Source: an uncultured Collinsella sp. (GTDB lineage Bacteria > Actinomycetota > Coriobacteriia > Coriobacteriales > Coriobacteriaceae). Taken from it: a DNA stretch of 12,918 nucleotides. Positions 1-7,510 of this stretch are shown piece by piece. Numbering within the stretch: the stretch's first letter is position 1; every line of letters begins with the position of its first letter. Where the stretch lies: contig URUC01000056.1 of assembly GCA_900550965.1 (NCBI GenBank), positions 1-12,918 on the forward strand, in the 5' to 3' direction. A program made the translations under genes and the position numbers. The notes beneath the pieces are model-generated. The model did not search any database, had not been told where the DNA came from, and saw only the letters and a program-made list of their open reading frames with translations.

Positions 1-3
1 GCT

Positions 4-915
4 CTAGAAGCCGAGGAATTTAACTTCCGGTCTGAGCTCGATGCCATACGCCTCCCTCACCTTTCCGTGCACATGTCTAATAACCGCGGCAACGTCATCG
101 GCCGAGGCAGTTCCGTTATTAACGATAAAATTAGCGTGAACGGGCGAAACTTCCGCGCCGCCAATCGAAAAACCCTTTAATCCACAATCCTCGATAAGCT
201 TGCCCACACTCGCATCGGGCGGGTTGCGAAAGACAGACCCGCAGGATGCGCGACCCATGGGCTGCGTACGCTTGCGCCTTGTAAGGTACCGCTCCATGCG
301 CTCGCGAATGTCGGCCTTGGGCGCCGGTTTAAGCTTGAACACGCACTCGAGGATGATCTCATTGCGGGGAAGGCTACATTCGCGGTAGTCCCAAGTGATC
401 TCGGACCCCGCATAATGCTTGATACCGGATGCCGGGTCAAACGTTACGACATCCTCAACCAGCGAGCCAATCCACTCGGTCCGTGTGCCGGCATTCATGG
501 ATATCGCACCGCCGACCGAACCAGGAATGCCAACGGCAAACTCAAGGCCCGAGAGGCTACGCGACAGGGCATCGTTGACCAGGCGCGCAAACATCACGCC
601 CGCACCGACCGTCAGCGTACAACCGTCATCGGCAACAACCGTGCGCTGAAACTCACGTCCGAGCGAAATGACGGCACCGCGATAACCGCCATCGGCAACC
701 AGCAGATTGGAGCCCTTGCCGATGATGACCCACGGCACCTGCTCGCGATCGAGCACCGCCACGGCGCGGCGGAGGGCATGATAGCTATGGCACGTCACAA
801 AGAGGTCGGCCTTGCCGCCGATACGATAGCTCGTATGACGCGCAAGGCGCTCGTCCTCGATCACATCCGTGTCGATCATGCCCGAGAGCGCCATGACGGC
901 GTTAAACAGACCCAT
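4..915 (-). CDS. murB: UDP-N-acetylenolpyruvoylglucosamine reductase MurB
   Basis: MurB reduces UDP-GlcNAc-enolpyruvate to UDP-MurNAc with NADPH and FAD, in the cytoplasm, completing the first committed stage of peptidoglycan precursor synthesis. The 303-residue protein has the FAD-binding signatures in order: HTSYRIGGKAD (27-37), GKGSNLLVADGG (67-78) and GLEFAVGIPGSVGGA (123-137). The three catalytic positions known from the family are present: Arg178 in YRECS, Ser227 in CGSVFRNP (proton donor) and Glu297 in RPEVKF near the C-terminus. The length fits the shorter type II enzymes. The ATG at 915 lies 5 bases after the murC stop with no clear Shine-Dalgarno site, which suggests translational coupling. 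Met8 and Met13 are alternative starts and would still precede the conserved region. The TAG stop at 4-6 makes the gene complete at the window edge. Confidence 0.96.
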   Translation of the reverse strand: MGLFNAVMALSGMIDTDVIEDERLARHTSYRIGGKADLFVTCHSYHALRRAVAVLDREQVPWVIIGKGSNLLVADGGYRGAVISLGREFQRTVVADDGCTLTVGAGVMFARLVNDALSRSLSGLEFAVGIPGSVGGAISMNAGTRTEWIGSLVEDVVTFDPASGIKHYAGSEITWDYRECSLPRNEIILECVFKLKPAPKADIRERMERYLTRRKRTQPMGRASCGSVFRNPPDASVGKLIEDCGLKGFSIGGAEVSPVHANFIVNNGTASADDVAAVIRHVHGKVREAYGIELRPEVKFLGF

Positions 916-920
916 TAGAC

Positions 921-2339
921 TTAAGCGTCTTTCTTGGCAGTCAGATACTCAATGAACTCGGGACCGACGGTCGTAACGTCACCGGCACCCATAGTGAGCA
1001 GCAGGTCGCCCTCGCCCACCATCCGCTCGAGCTCCTGATTAAGCTCAAGACGGCTGGAACAGTACACGACCTCCTTGCCAGGATGCTTGGCGCGCACGGT
1101 ATCGGCGAGCATCTTAGAGGTGACACCCGGAATGGGCATCTCGCCAGCCGAGAACACATCGATCAGCAGCAGTTTATCGGCATTGGCAAATGCATCGGCA
1201 AAGTCGTCGCACAGGGCCTGCAGGCGCGAATAGCGGTGCGGCTGGAACACGACGTCGACGTGCTTGTAACCCAGCGACGAAGCGGCAGCAAGCGTCGCCT
1301 TGATCTCGGTGGGGTGATGGCCGTAATCATCGACCACGGTGATGCCATCGATATCGCCCACGTGGGTAAAGCGACGGCGGACGCCCTCAAAGCTCGAGAG
1401 CGCCTTGGCGGCGGCGTCGATGTCAAGGCCCAGGACATGGGCGACGGTGAGCACCGCCGTGGCGTTGAGCATGTTGTGGCGACCGGGATTGCTCTTGATC
1501 TCCACAGCATGCTCAGTGCCGTCCTCAAAGCGAACGATAAAGTCACTCTGGATACCCTTGACATCCGGGTGCATGCAGACGATGTCGTTGCTCTCGGCAA
1601 AGCCGTAGGAAAGCACGTGACGGCCCGTCGACTTGGCGAGCTCGACCAGATGCGGGTCCTCACCGCAGACGATGACGGTGCCGTCCTCGCCCACCAGGCT
1701 CATGAATTTGGCGAAAGTTGCCTCGATCTCCTCGATACCCGAGTAGTGATCGAGGTGGTCGGCCTCGACGTTGGTCACAATGACCACATTGGGGTTCAGG
1801 AACAGGAAGGAGCTGTCGGACTCGTCGGCCTCGGCGACAAAGTAGTCGCCCGAGCCGTTCTTGCCGTTCGTGTCATAGCCCTCGACGATGCCACCGATCA
1901 AGAAGCTCGGATCCAGACCCATGCGGTCGAGCATGGTGGCGCACATCGAAGACGTGGTGGTCTTGCCATGCGTGCCGGCAACAGCGACGGTGGTGTAGCC
2001 GTGGCCCAAAGCAGAGAGCATCTTGGCACGGGGCCACACGGGAATACCAAGCTCGCGAGCGCGCACAAGTTCAGGGTTGGACTCCGGAATAGCGGTGGAG
2101 ACAACAACCACGTCGGGCTTGACCTCGTCGATCGTGGCGGCCCCATGGCCCACATGCACCTTCACACCAGCGCGGGTAAGCTGGCGGATATAACGTGACG
2201 TCTTAAGGTCGGAGCCGGTAACGGCATAACCGCGCTCGTGCAGAACGAGGGCGATGCCGCTCATGCCGGCGCCGCCGATACCGATAAAGTGGGCGCTCTT
2301 AAACTCGGGCGCGGAGGTTGCAGTCTGGGAATCAGCCAT
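921..2339 (-). CDS. murC: UDP-N-acetylmuramate--L-alanine ligase MurC
   Basis: MurC is the ATP-dependent ligase that adds L-alanine to UDP-MurNAc. With the ATG at 2339 the protein is 472 residues. It shows the N-terminal UDP-binding fold (IGIGGAGMSG, 19-28), the P-loop AGTHGKTTT (121-129), EADESD (170-175), NVEADHLDHY (190-199), NPGRHNMLNA (284-293) and DDYGHHPTEIK (337-347), where most homologues have Ala in place of Gly340. The reading frame stays open to a GTG at 2366, but no ribosome binding site precedes that codon. The ATG at 2339 has AAGGAG at 2351-2356, so I chose the ATG. A 97-base gap separates it from murG upstream, and murB follows 5 bases after its stop. The gene looks intact. 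Confidence 0.96.
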   Translation of the reverse strand: MADSQTATSAPEFKSAHFIGIGGAGMSGIALVLHERGYAVTGSDLKTSRYIRQLTRAGVKVHVGHGAATIDEVKPDVVVVSTAIPESNPELVRARELGIPVWPRAKMLSALGHGYTTVAVAGTHGKTTTSSMCATMLDRMGLDPSFLIGGIVEGYDTNGKNGSGDYFVAEADESDSSFLFLNPNVVIVTNVEADHLDHYSGIEEIEATFAKFMSLVGEDGTVIVCGEDPHLVELAKSTGRHVLSYGFAESNDIVCMHPDVKGIQSDFIVRFEDGTEHAVEIKSNPGRHNMLNATAVLTVAHVLGLDIDAAAKALSSFEGVRRRFTHVGDIDGITVVDDYGHHPTEIKATLAAASSLGYKHVDVVFQPHRYSRLQALCDDFADAFANADKLLLIDVFSAGEMPIPGVTSKMLADTVRAKHPGKEVVYCSSRLELNQELERMVGEGDLLLTMGAGDVTTVGPEFIEYLTAKKDA

Positions 2340-2436
2340 GTGCTCGTGTACTCCTTGCGTAAACACTGCCTGTAACCCGTTAACTGTACCGCACCTACCG
2401 CATCAGCGCGAGGGCGACCGACGATATCCCGTCTAA
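2340..2436 (-). other. murG-murC intergenic gap
   Basis: This 97-base gap lies between the murG stop and the murC start. Apart from the murC ribosome binding site I see no hairpin followed by a T run and no convincing -35/-10 pair. A TACAGT at the middle resembles a -10 box but has no partner at the right distance. The murC-murB pair is probably read through from upstream, though its translation starts independently. Confidence 0.5.
2351..2356 (-). promoter_or_regulatory. Shine-Dalgarno site of murC
   Basis: The minus strand reads AAGGAG here, 11 bases before the ATG at 2339. The site would lie inside the coding region if the in-frame GTG at 2366 were used, so it decides the murC start in favour of the ATG. 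Confidence 0.7.
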
Positions 2437-3552
2437 CTAACGCAAACCCTCTACCGCATCCGCCAGAAGAGCGGCGGCCCTATCCTGAGCCAGACCACGC
2501 GCCGCCTGACGCATGGCGTCGCGCGCCGCCGCGTCATCGACCAGGTGCAGCAGCTCATCGGCAAAGGCAGAACCGTCGATATCGGCATCGGCGCAGAGCA
2601 CGCCGGCCCCGGCGTCGACCAGATAACGGGCATTGGTGGTTTGGTGGTCGGCCGTCGCATGCGGATACGGCACGAGCACCGAGGGCACGGCAAGCGCAGC
2701 GATCTCGGCCACGCTCGATGCGCCCGAACGCGAGAGCACCAAATCGGCAGCAGCCAGCATATCGCCCATGTTGTCGATGTAAGGCTGGACGCGGTAACGC
2801 TCCGCCTCCTCGGGCGTCAGCGCCAAAGTGCGCTCGGTCTCCTCAAAGCCGTCGGCACCCGTCGAATGCAACACATAGAGGTTCTTGCACGAAAGCAGCT
2901 CGTTTTTGAGCGAAACCACGCGCTCGTTGAGGTGCTGGGCGCCAAGTGAACCGCCAAAGACGAGCAGCAGCGTAGCGTCCTCGGGCACACCAAGCGTCTT
3001 GCGGCCGCGAGCGCGATCGCCCTCGATTACCGAGCGACGTACGGGGTTGCCGGTCATGAGCACGTGGTCAGGGTCACCTTCGCGCTCAAAGACCGCGCGC
3101 GCTGCCGGCACCGAGATGCACACGCGGGCGGCGTGGGAGTTCATCATCTTGTTGGCCAGGCCCGGAACAGAGTTCTGCTCATGCAGCAGATACGGAACGC
3201 CCGCGCCCTTGCACCACCCCAGCAGCGGAACCTCGACATAGGCACCAAAACCGATGGCGGCATCGGGCTTGCCGACCTTTGAGAAATGACTGGCGAGCGC
3301 ACGCTTGGCCTTGTTGACACGCCACAGGGAGGTCAGCGCCGTCCAAGGACGGGAGCGGTCGAAGCCCGTGACCGTAATGGGCACAAAATCAAACCCAGCC
3401 TCGGGGACCAGACGACCCTCGAGCTTGCGTGACTGGCCCACGAACACAACGTGGTGGCCACGATCACGCAGCTCTTCGGCCAAGGCGAGCGCGGGGTTGA
3501 TGTGTCCCGCCGTGCCGCCGGCTGCAATAGCAACGGTCATCTTATCGGTCAT
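2437..3552 (-). CDS. murG: Lipid II synthase, UDP-GlcNAc transferase MurG
   Basis: MurG transfers GlcNAc from UDP-GlcNAc to lipid I, giving lipid II, on the inner face of the membrane. It is a GT28 glycosyltransferase with GT-B fold. The 371-residue protein has the N-terminal glycine loop GGTAGHINP (12-20), HEQN (124-127), the second-domain loop GGSLGA (200-205, usually GGSQGA), and the donor-binding stretch SRSGASSVAE (274-283) followed by HATADHQTTNA (298-308). The frame is open to a GTG at 3570, but GAAGGG at 3559-3564 sits 6 bases before the ATG at 3552, so I start there. A third start at 3540 is also possible. With the 3552 start the gene overlaps the ftsW end by 11 bases, so the two are probably translationally coupled. 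Confidence 0.95.
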   Translation of the reverse strand: MTDKMTVAIAAGGTAGHINPALALAEELRDRGHHVVFVGQSRKLEGRLVPEAGFDFVPITVTGFDRSRPWTALTSLWRVNKAKRALASHFSKVGKPDAAIGFGAYVEVPLLGWCKGAGVPYLLHEQNSVPGLANKMMNSHAARVCISVPAARAVFEREGDPDHVLMTGNPVRRSVIEGDRARGRKTLGVPEDATLLLVFGGSLGAQHLNERVVSLKNELLSCKNLYVLHSTGADGFEETERTLALTPEEAERYRVQPYIDNMGDMLAAADLVLSRSGASSVAEIAALAVPSVLVPYPHATADHQTTNARYLVDAGAGVLCADADIDGSAFADELLHLVDDAAARDAMRQAARGLAQDRAAALLADAVEGLR

Positions 3553-5062
3553 GGTAGTCCCTTCGTACACGCGGTCCCTGGTCGTCGGTGCGTAGACGCG
3601 CCGACGGGTCCGAGTTCAAATCGATTCGATTATATCCGCCGCCCGCATTGCGAGGAGTTGGGCGCTGCGGACGACCTTGCGGCGCCGTTCGCTGACGCGG
3701 ACGGGCTGCCGGCTCGGTCGCAGAGCCATCCAGAACGGTAAAGCCGTTACGCGAAGACCGCTCGCCGCGCACGTGGGGCACGCCGGCGGTACTCTCATCC
3801 ATAACGGCAAAGCTCTCGCGGCGACGGTCGTACTCATCGCGACGGGCGCTCTCGTACGAAACGCGTAGGATCAGACCGGCAAGCATAAGCGACACAATAA
3901 TCGACGAACCGCCATAGCTAATAAACGGCAACGGTTTGCCCGTCATGGGAAACACGTTGAGGATGCCCAGCGCATTGATCAAAAACTGCACCGCGAGAAT
4001 GACCGCAGAGCCAGACGCCATGAGCGCGCCCCGACGATCGGTCGCCTGCTCGGCAATGCGAAACGCCGAGTAGATCAGCATCGCAAACACCAAGAAGAAC
4101 AGCACGGTTCCGACAAAGCCGACTTCCTCGCCAATGATGGCCAGGATGTAGTCATTGTGCGCCTCGGGCAGATACGAGTACTTCATGGTTGAGTTGCCGA
4201 TGCCACGGCCGAACAGACCGCCCGAGGCAAAGGCCATGATGGCAAGCGTGGCCTGATAGCCGTCACCATACTCGTCAGCCCAAGGGTTCAAGGCAACCTG
4301 AATACGCACCATACGGTACGGCTCTGCGACAAGTGCAATCACGATCACGAGAATGCCGAAGATTAGCACGCCGATGATAAATCTCGGGTCGAGACCCGCA
4401 AACAACGCCATGCACATGAGGGTCAACAGGATGATCAGGACAGTACCGAAATCGGGCTGGATAAAGATCAGAAAGAGCGAAATACCCAGGTAGATGCCCA
4501 TCTTGCGAAGGAATTCGTTGATGTTGCCACCGGGCGAAAAGAAGCGATCAAGCATGATGGCCGAATACGCAATGGCAAATGGCTTTAAAAACTCGGAAGG
4601 CTGGAACTGAATACCGGCGATGTTGAGCCAGCGCGTGGCGCCACGGCTGCCGCTGCCCACCAAGAACACCAGAAACAGTAGCCCTATCATGCCGATAAGG
4701 AAGATCCTAAGCACATCCTCCCCAAACCAGCTGTCCGGCAAAACGCGCACGATGGCAATCAGCGCCAGAACACCAACCACGGCAAACGCGGCCTGTCGAC
4801 CCAGGAAAAACGTCGCCGAGCCATTCTCGTGCAGCGCCTCGACCGAAGACGCCGAGTACACCATCAGCAGACCAAAGCACACCAAAGTAAACAGGCAGGC
4901 CATAAATATCAGACGGGGGCGCATGATGCGGGCGGGAACGCCGGCAATATAGCGTTCGCTAAACGACTGCCCGCCGCGACCGGAACGCGGTGTGCTACGC
5001 CGCGAGGAAGCACGGTCCGAGTCGGGCCTCCTCATACCTTGTCGGGGGCTCTCCTCTCTCAC
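3542..5062 (-). CDS. ftsW: Septal peptidoglycan glycosyltransferase FtsW (SEDS family)
   Basis: FtsW is the polytopic SEDS protein that polymerises lipid II into glycan strands at the septum, paired with the class B PBP FtsI. About ten hydrophobic segments run from residue 50 to 401. SEDS signatures are present: GSRGATRWLNIAGIQFQPSE (137-156), QPDFGT (202-207), LPEAHNDYI (298-306) with the presumed catalytic Asp304, and GKPLPFISYGGSS (375-387). Two basic tails flank the membrane core: about 48 Arg/Ser-rich residues before it and about 105 Arg/Pro/Gly-rich residues after it. The start is uncertain. GTG at 5062 has AGGGG 6 bases upstream (over the murD stop), which I prefer; TTG at 5068 and ATG at 5035 are in frame. 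The 506-residue length exceeds the usual ~400 because of the tails. Position next to murD and murG argues for FtsW over RodA. Confidence 0.93.
   Translation of the reverse strand: MREESPRQGMRRPDSDRASSRRSTPRSGRGGQSFSERYIAGVPARIMRPRLIFMACLFTLVCFGLLMVYSASSVEALHENGSATFFLGRQAAFAVVGVLALIAIVRVLPDSWFGEDVLRIFLIGMIGLLFLVFLVGSGSRGATRWLNIAGIQFQPSEFLKPFAIAYSAIMLDRFFSPGGNINEFLRKMGIYLGISLFLIFIQPDFGTVLIILLTLMCMALFAGLDPRFIIGVLIFGILVIVIALVAEPYRMVRIQVALNPWADEYGDGYQATLAIMAFASGGLFGRGIGNSTMKYSYLPEAHNDYILAIIGEEVGFVGTVLFFLVFAMLIYSAFRIAEQATDRRGALMASGSAVILAVQFLINALGILNVFPMTGKPLPFISYGGSSIIVSLMLAGLILRVSYESARRDEYDRRRESFAVMDESTAGVPHVRGERSSRNGFTVLDGSATEPAARPRQRTAPQGRPQRPTPRNAGGGYNRIDLNSDPSARLRTDDQGPRVRRDYHDR
3559..3564 (-). 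promoter_or_regulatory. Shine-Dalgarno site of murG inside ftsW
   Basis: The minus strand reads GAAGGG, 6 bases before the murG ATG at 3552. The site lies immediately downstream of an in-frame GTG at 3570 and falls within the last codons of ftsW, so it supports the 3552 start. Confidence 0.6.
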
Positions 5063-5071
5063 CGGCAACCC

Positions 5072-6478
5072 CTATTCCATTTGCGATTTCGCTGCAGCGG
5101 CAAGCTGAGCCACGTAGTCCTTAAACACGCGGCCGCGCTCCTCATAGCCCGAGAACTCATCGAACGAAGAGCAGGCAGGAGAAAGTAAGATCACGTCGCC
5201 ACGGCTCGACAGCGAACGGGCAACGTCCACGGCATCGCGTAGGTCATCCGCTTGGGCGATATCCACATCGCCATCGACATCGGCCTCGTCCACAGCGGCG
5301 GTAAAGCGCTCGCGCGCATCGCCAAAGCAGACGACCGAGCGCACGTTATCCATAACGACGCGCGCGAAGTCCGTGAGCGGCGTGCCCTTATCGTGGCCGC
5401 CGAGCAGCAAGATCACATCGTCATCGGGAAATGCCGTCAGTGCCTTCTCGACCGCGTCGGTGTTGGTCGCCTTGGAATCGTTGACGTAGCGCACGCCGTC
5501 AATCTCGCCGCACGGCTCCACGCGGTGCTCGAGCGGCTGGAACGAGGCCAGACCGCGGCAGACACCATCGACATCGGCACCGACTGCCAGGGCAGCCGTG
5601 GCAGCGCACAGGGCATTGATAACATTGTGATGGCCCGAGATCTTGAGTTCGGACGTGGCGACAAGCTGAGTCTCGACGCCCTTCAGGCGCACGACCATTT
5701 TGCCGTCGCGCACAAAGGCGGCGTCTGCACCCTCGGGCTCGTCAAAAGCGACCTTGCAGATGCGGCGACCCGGCGTATAGATGTACTCATCGAACTCGTG
5801 AATGCCGGCGTCTTCGACGTCGACAACCACCAGATCGTCATCGACCATATTGTCAAACAGCTTGATCTTGGCAAGCGCATAGTTCTTATGGCTCTTATGC
5901 CAGCCCAAGTGGTCGGGAGTGATGTTGAGCAGCACTGCCACGCGAGGGTGGAGCTCGGTGGTCGTAGCAATCTGATAGCTCGAGAGCTCAGCCACAAACC
6001 ACTCGTTGTGGGCTCGGCCGTCGATCTCGTTCACCGGCGGCTCACCGATGTTGCCGACAGCTACGCTGGCCTCGCCGGCAGCCTTGAGCAGATAATCAGT
6101 CAGCGACGTGGTGGTCGTCTTGCCGTTGGTGCCCGTGATGGCAATCCAGTTATCGGGCGACAGGCGATAGGCAAACTCGGGCTCACCCATAATCTGGGCG
6201 GCATGCTCGCGCCCGGCCTTAAAGAAGCCCGAGAACTCCGAGATGCCCGGGCACGTCACGCATACGTCATAGGCGCCCTCGACCTGTTCGGTCCCATAGA
6301 CAAACGACGCACCAGCAGCCTCGAGCGCACGCGTGTCGTCATTGGGCTCAGAGGTGCCGCCGCCATACACGGTAACGGCGCTTACGCGCTCGGGATGCGC
6401 CAGCGCCCAGCGGGCGACATCGAGACCGGATTTACCCTGACCCAAAACGAGCAGGCTAAAGACATCAGCAAGAGGCAT
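5072..6478 (-). CDS. murD: UDP-MurNAc-L-alanine--D-glutamate ligase MurD
   Basis: MurD adds D-glutamate to UDP-MurNAc-L-Ala with ATP in the cytoplasm. The 468-residue protein contains the N-terminal nucleotide fold (VLGQGKSG, 11-18), the P-loop TGTNGKTTTT (115-124), AELSSYQ (163-169), NITPDHLGWH (185-194), Lys204 at the position of the carbamylated lysine, GHHNVINA (282-289), HRVEPC (318-323) and NDSKATN (333-339). The C-terminal LLSPACSSFDEFSGYEERG (431-449) is diagnostic of MurD within the Mur ligases. The ATG at 6478 begins 9 bases after the mraY stop. The preceding ribosome binding site is weak, consistent with coupling to mraY. The ftsW start follows about 9 bases after its stop. Confidence 0.96.
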   Translation of the reverse strand: MPLADVFSLLVLGQGKSGLDVARWALAHPERVSAVTVYGGGTSEPNDDTRALEAAGASFVYGTEQVEGAYDVCVTCPGISEFSGFFKAGREHAAQIMGEPEFAYRLSPDNWIAITGTNGKTTTTSLTDYLLKAAGEASVAVGNIGEPPVNEIDGRAHNEWFVAELSSYQIATTTELHPRVAVLLNITPDHLGWHKSHKNYALAKIKLFDNMVDDDLVVVDVEDAGIHEFDEYIYTPGRRICKVAFDEPEGADAAFVRDGKMVVRLKGVETQLVATSELKISGHHNVINALCAATAALAVGADVDGVCRGLASFQPLEHRVEPCGEIDGVRYVNDSKATNTDAVEKALTAFPDDDVILLLGGHDKGTPLTDFARVVMDNVRSVVCFGDARERFTAAVDEADVDGDVDIAQADDLRDAVDVARSLSSRGDVILLSPACSSFDEFSGYEERGRVFKDYVAQLAAAAKSQME

Positions 6479-6487
6479 GAAAGACCA

Positions 6488-7507
6488 CTATCCCAACTGG
6501 AAGAACAGAGCAAGGCCAACGGCACCAAAGGCCGCAGCGATAATCCAAAAACGGATGACGACCTTGGTCTCGGCCCAGCCCTTCTTTTCGAAATGATGAT
6601 GGATGGGCGCCATAAGGAAGACGCGCTTGTGCGTAAAGTGGAAGTAGACAACCTGAATCATGACCGAAAGGGTCTCAACGATAAACAGGCCGCCGATGAT
6701 GAGGGAGACGACCTCGGTGTTGGTCATGATGGACGTGCAGGCAAACGCGGCGCCCAGGGCAAGCGAGCCGGTATCACCCATAAAGATGCTCGCCGGATAG
6801 CAGTTGAACCACAGAAAGCCCAAGCAGGCACCGGCACACGCGGTGCAGAAGATGGACAGGTTCACGTCTCCGTGCAAAAACGCCATGGCAGCCATGGCGA
6901 GCATGGCGATCATGGAGGTGCCGCCAGCAAGACCGTCAAGGCCATCGGTCAGGTTCACGGCATTAGAAAGACCGGCAATCATCAGCCAGCAAAAGACAAT
7001 ATAGAGCCACGGGAACGAATAGCCGCAGATGGTGGTCGAAAGCACGCCAAGGTCGATCGTCAACCCACCGGGAAAACGAATCTCGGGGGCGACGCCGCAC
7101 CAGTTGACGGCAAGTACCGTAAAGGTGACACAGATAATGGTTAGGCCGATCATCTTGGCATGGGGCGTCAGACCGAGCGAGCGCCCATGCGTAACGGAGG
7201 TCAGGTCGTCGATCAGGCCCAGCACGCCGGTCGCCAGCGTGGCGAGCAGCACGAGTACGAGCTCGGTGGTGAGCTCGCCCATCAGCAGGCAGGTCAGCGA
7301 GATCGCGACGAGGATGACAACGCCACCCATGGTGGGCGTTCCCTGCTTAACCAAATGACGCTTGGGGCCGTCGGCACGAACCTGCTGGCCGATACCCTCG
7401 ACCTTGAGCAGCTTGATCCACCACGGCATGAGCAGCAGCGCAATGGCTGCGGCGATGCCAAGCCCCAAAAAAGCCTGATACGTTGGATACGAGGGATTGC
7501 CGAACAT
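6488..7507 (-). CDS. mraY: Phospho-N-acetylmuramoyl-pentapeptide transferase MraY
   Basis: MraY transfers phospho-MurNAc-pentapeptide from UDP to undecaprenyl phosphate, forming lipid I in the membrane. The 339-residue protein is highly hydrophobic, compatible with the family's ten membrane spans. Conserved segments are RADGPKRH (44-51), GTPTMGG (56-62), the catalytic Asp pair D100-D101, NAVNLTDGLDGLAGG (182-196), GDTGSLALG (244-252) and APIHHHFEKKGW (300-311). The DDxxK motif reads DDLTS here: Ser104 replaces the usual Lys, although the remaining catalytic Asp and His residues are kept. The ATG at 7507 lies only 3 bases after the murF stop. A GGAAGG 13 bases upstream within murF may help initiation. 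murD starts 9 bases after its stop. Confidence 0.96.
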   Translation of the reverse strand: MFGNPSYPTYQAFLGLGIAAAIALLLMPWWIKLLKVEGIGQQVRADGPKRHLVKQGTPTMGGVVILVAISLTCLLMGELTTELVLVLLATLATGVLGLIDDLTSVTHGRSLGLTPHAKMIGLTIICVTFTVLAVNWCGVAPEIRFPGGLTIDLGVLSTTICGYSFPWLYIVFCWLMIAGLSNAVNLTDGLDGLAGGTSMIAMLAMAAMAFLHGDVNLSIFCTACAGACLGFLWFNCYPASIFMGDTGSLALGAAFACTSIMTNTEVVSLIIGGLFIVETLSVMIQVVYFHFTHKRVFLMAPIHHHFEKKGWAETKVVIRFWIIAAAFGAVGLALFFQLG

Positions 7508-7510
7508 GGG

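Noticed and set aside
2340..2436. TACAGT and the GATATC-centred partial palindrome in the murG-murC gap as promoter or operator.
   Set aside because: No -35 partner at usable spacing, and the palindrome arms match over four bases only.
3542..5062. SEDS gene as RodA.
   Set aside because: Placement between murD and murG and the HND variant of the catalytic motif favour FtsW; there is no mreB/mreC context.
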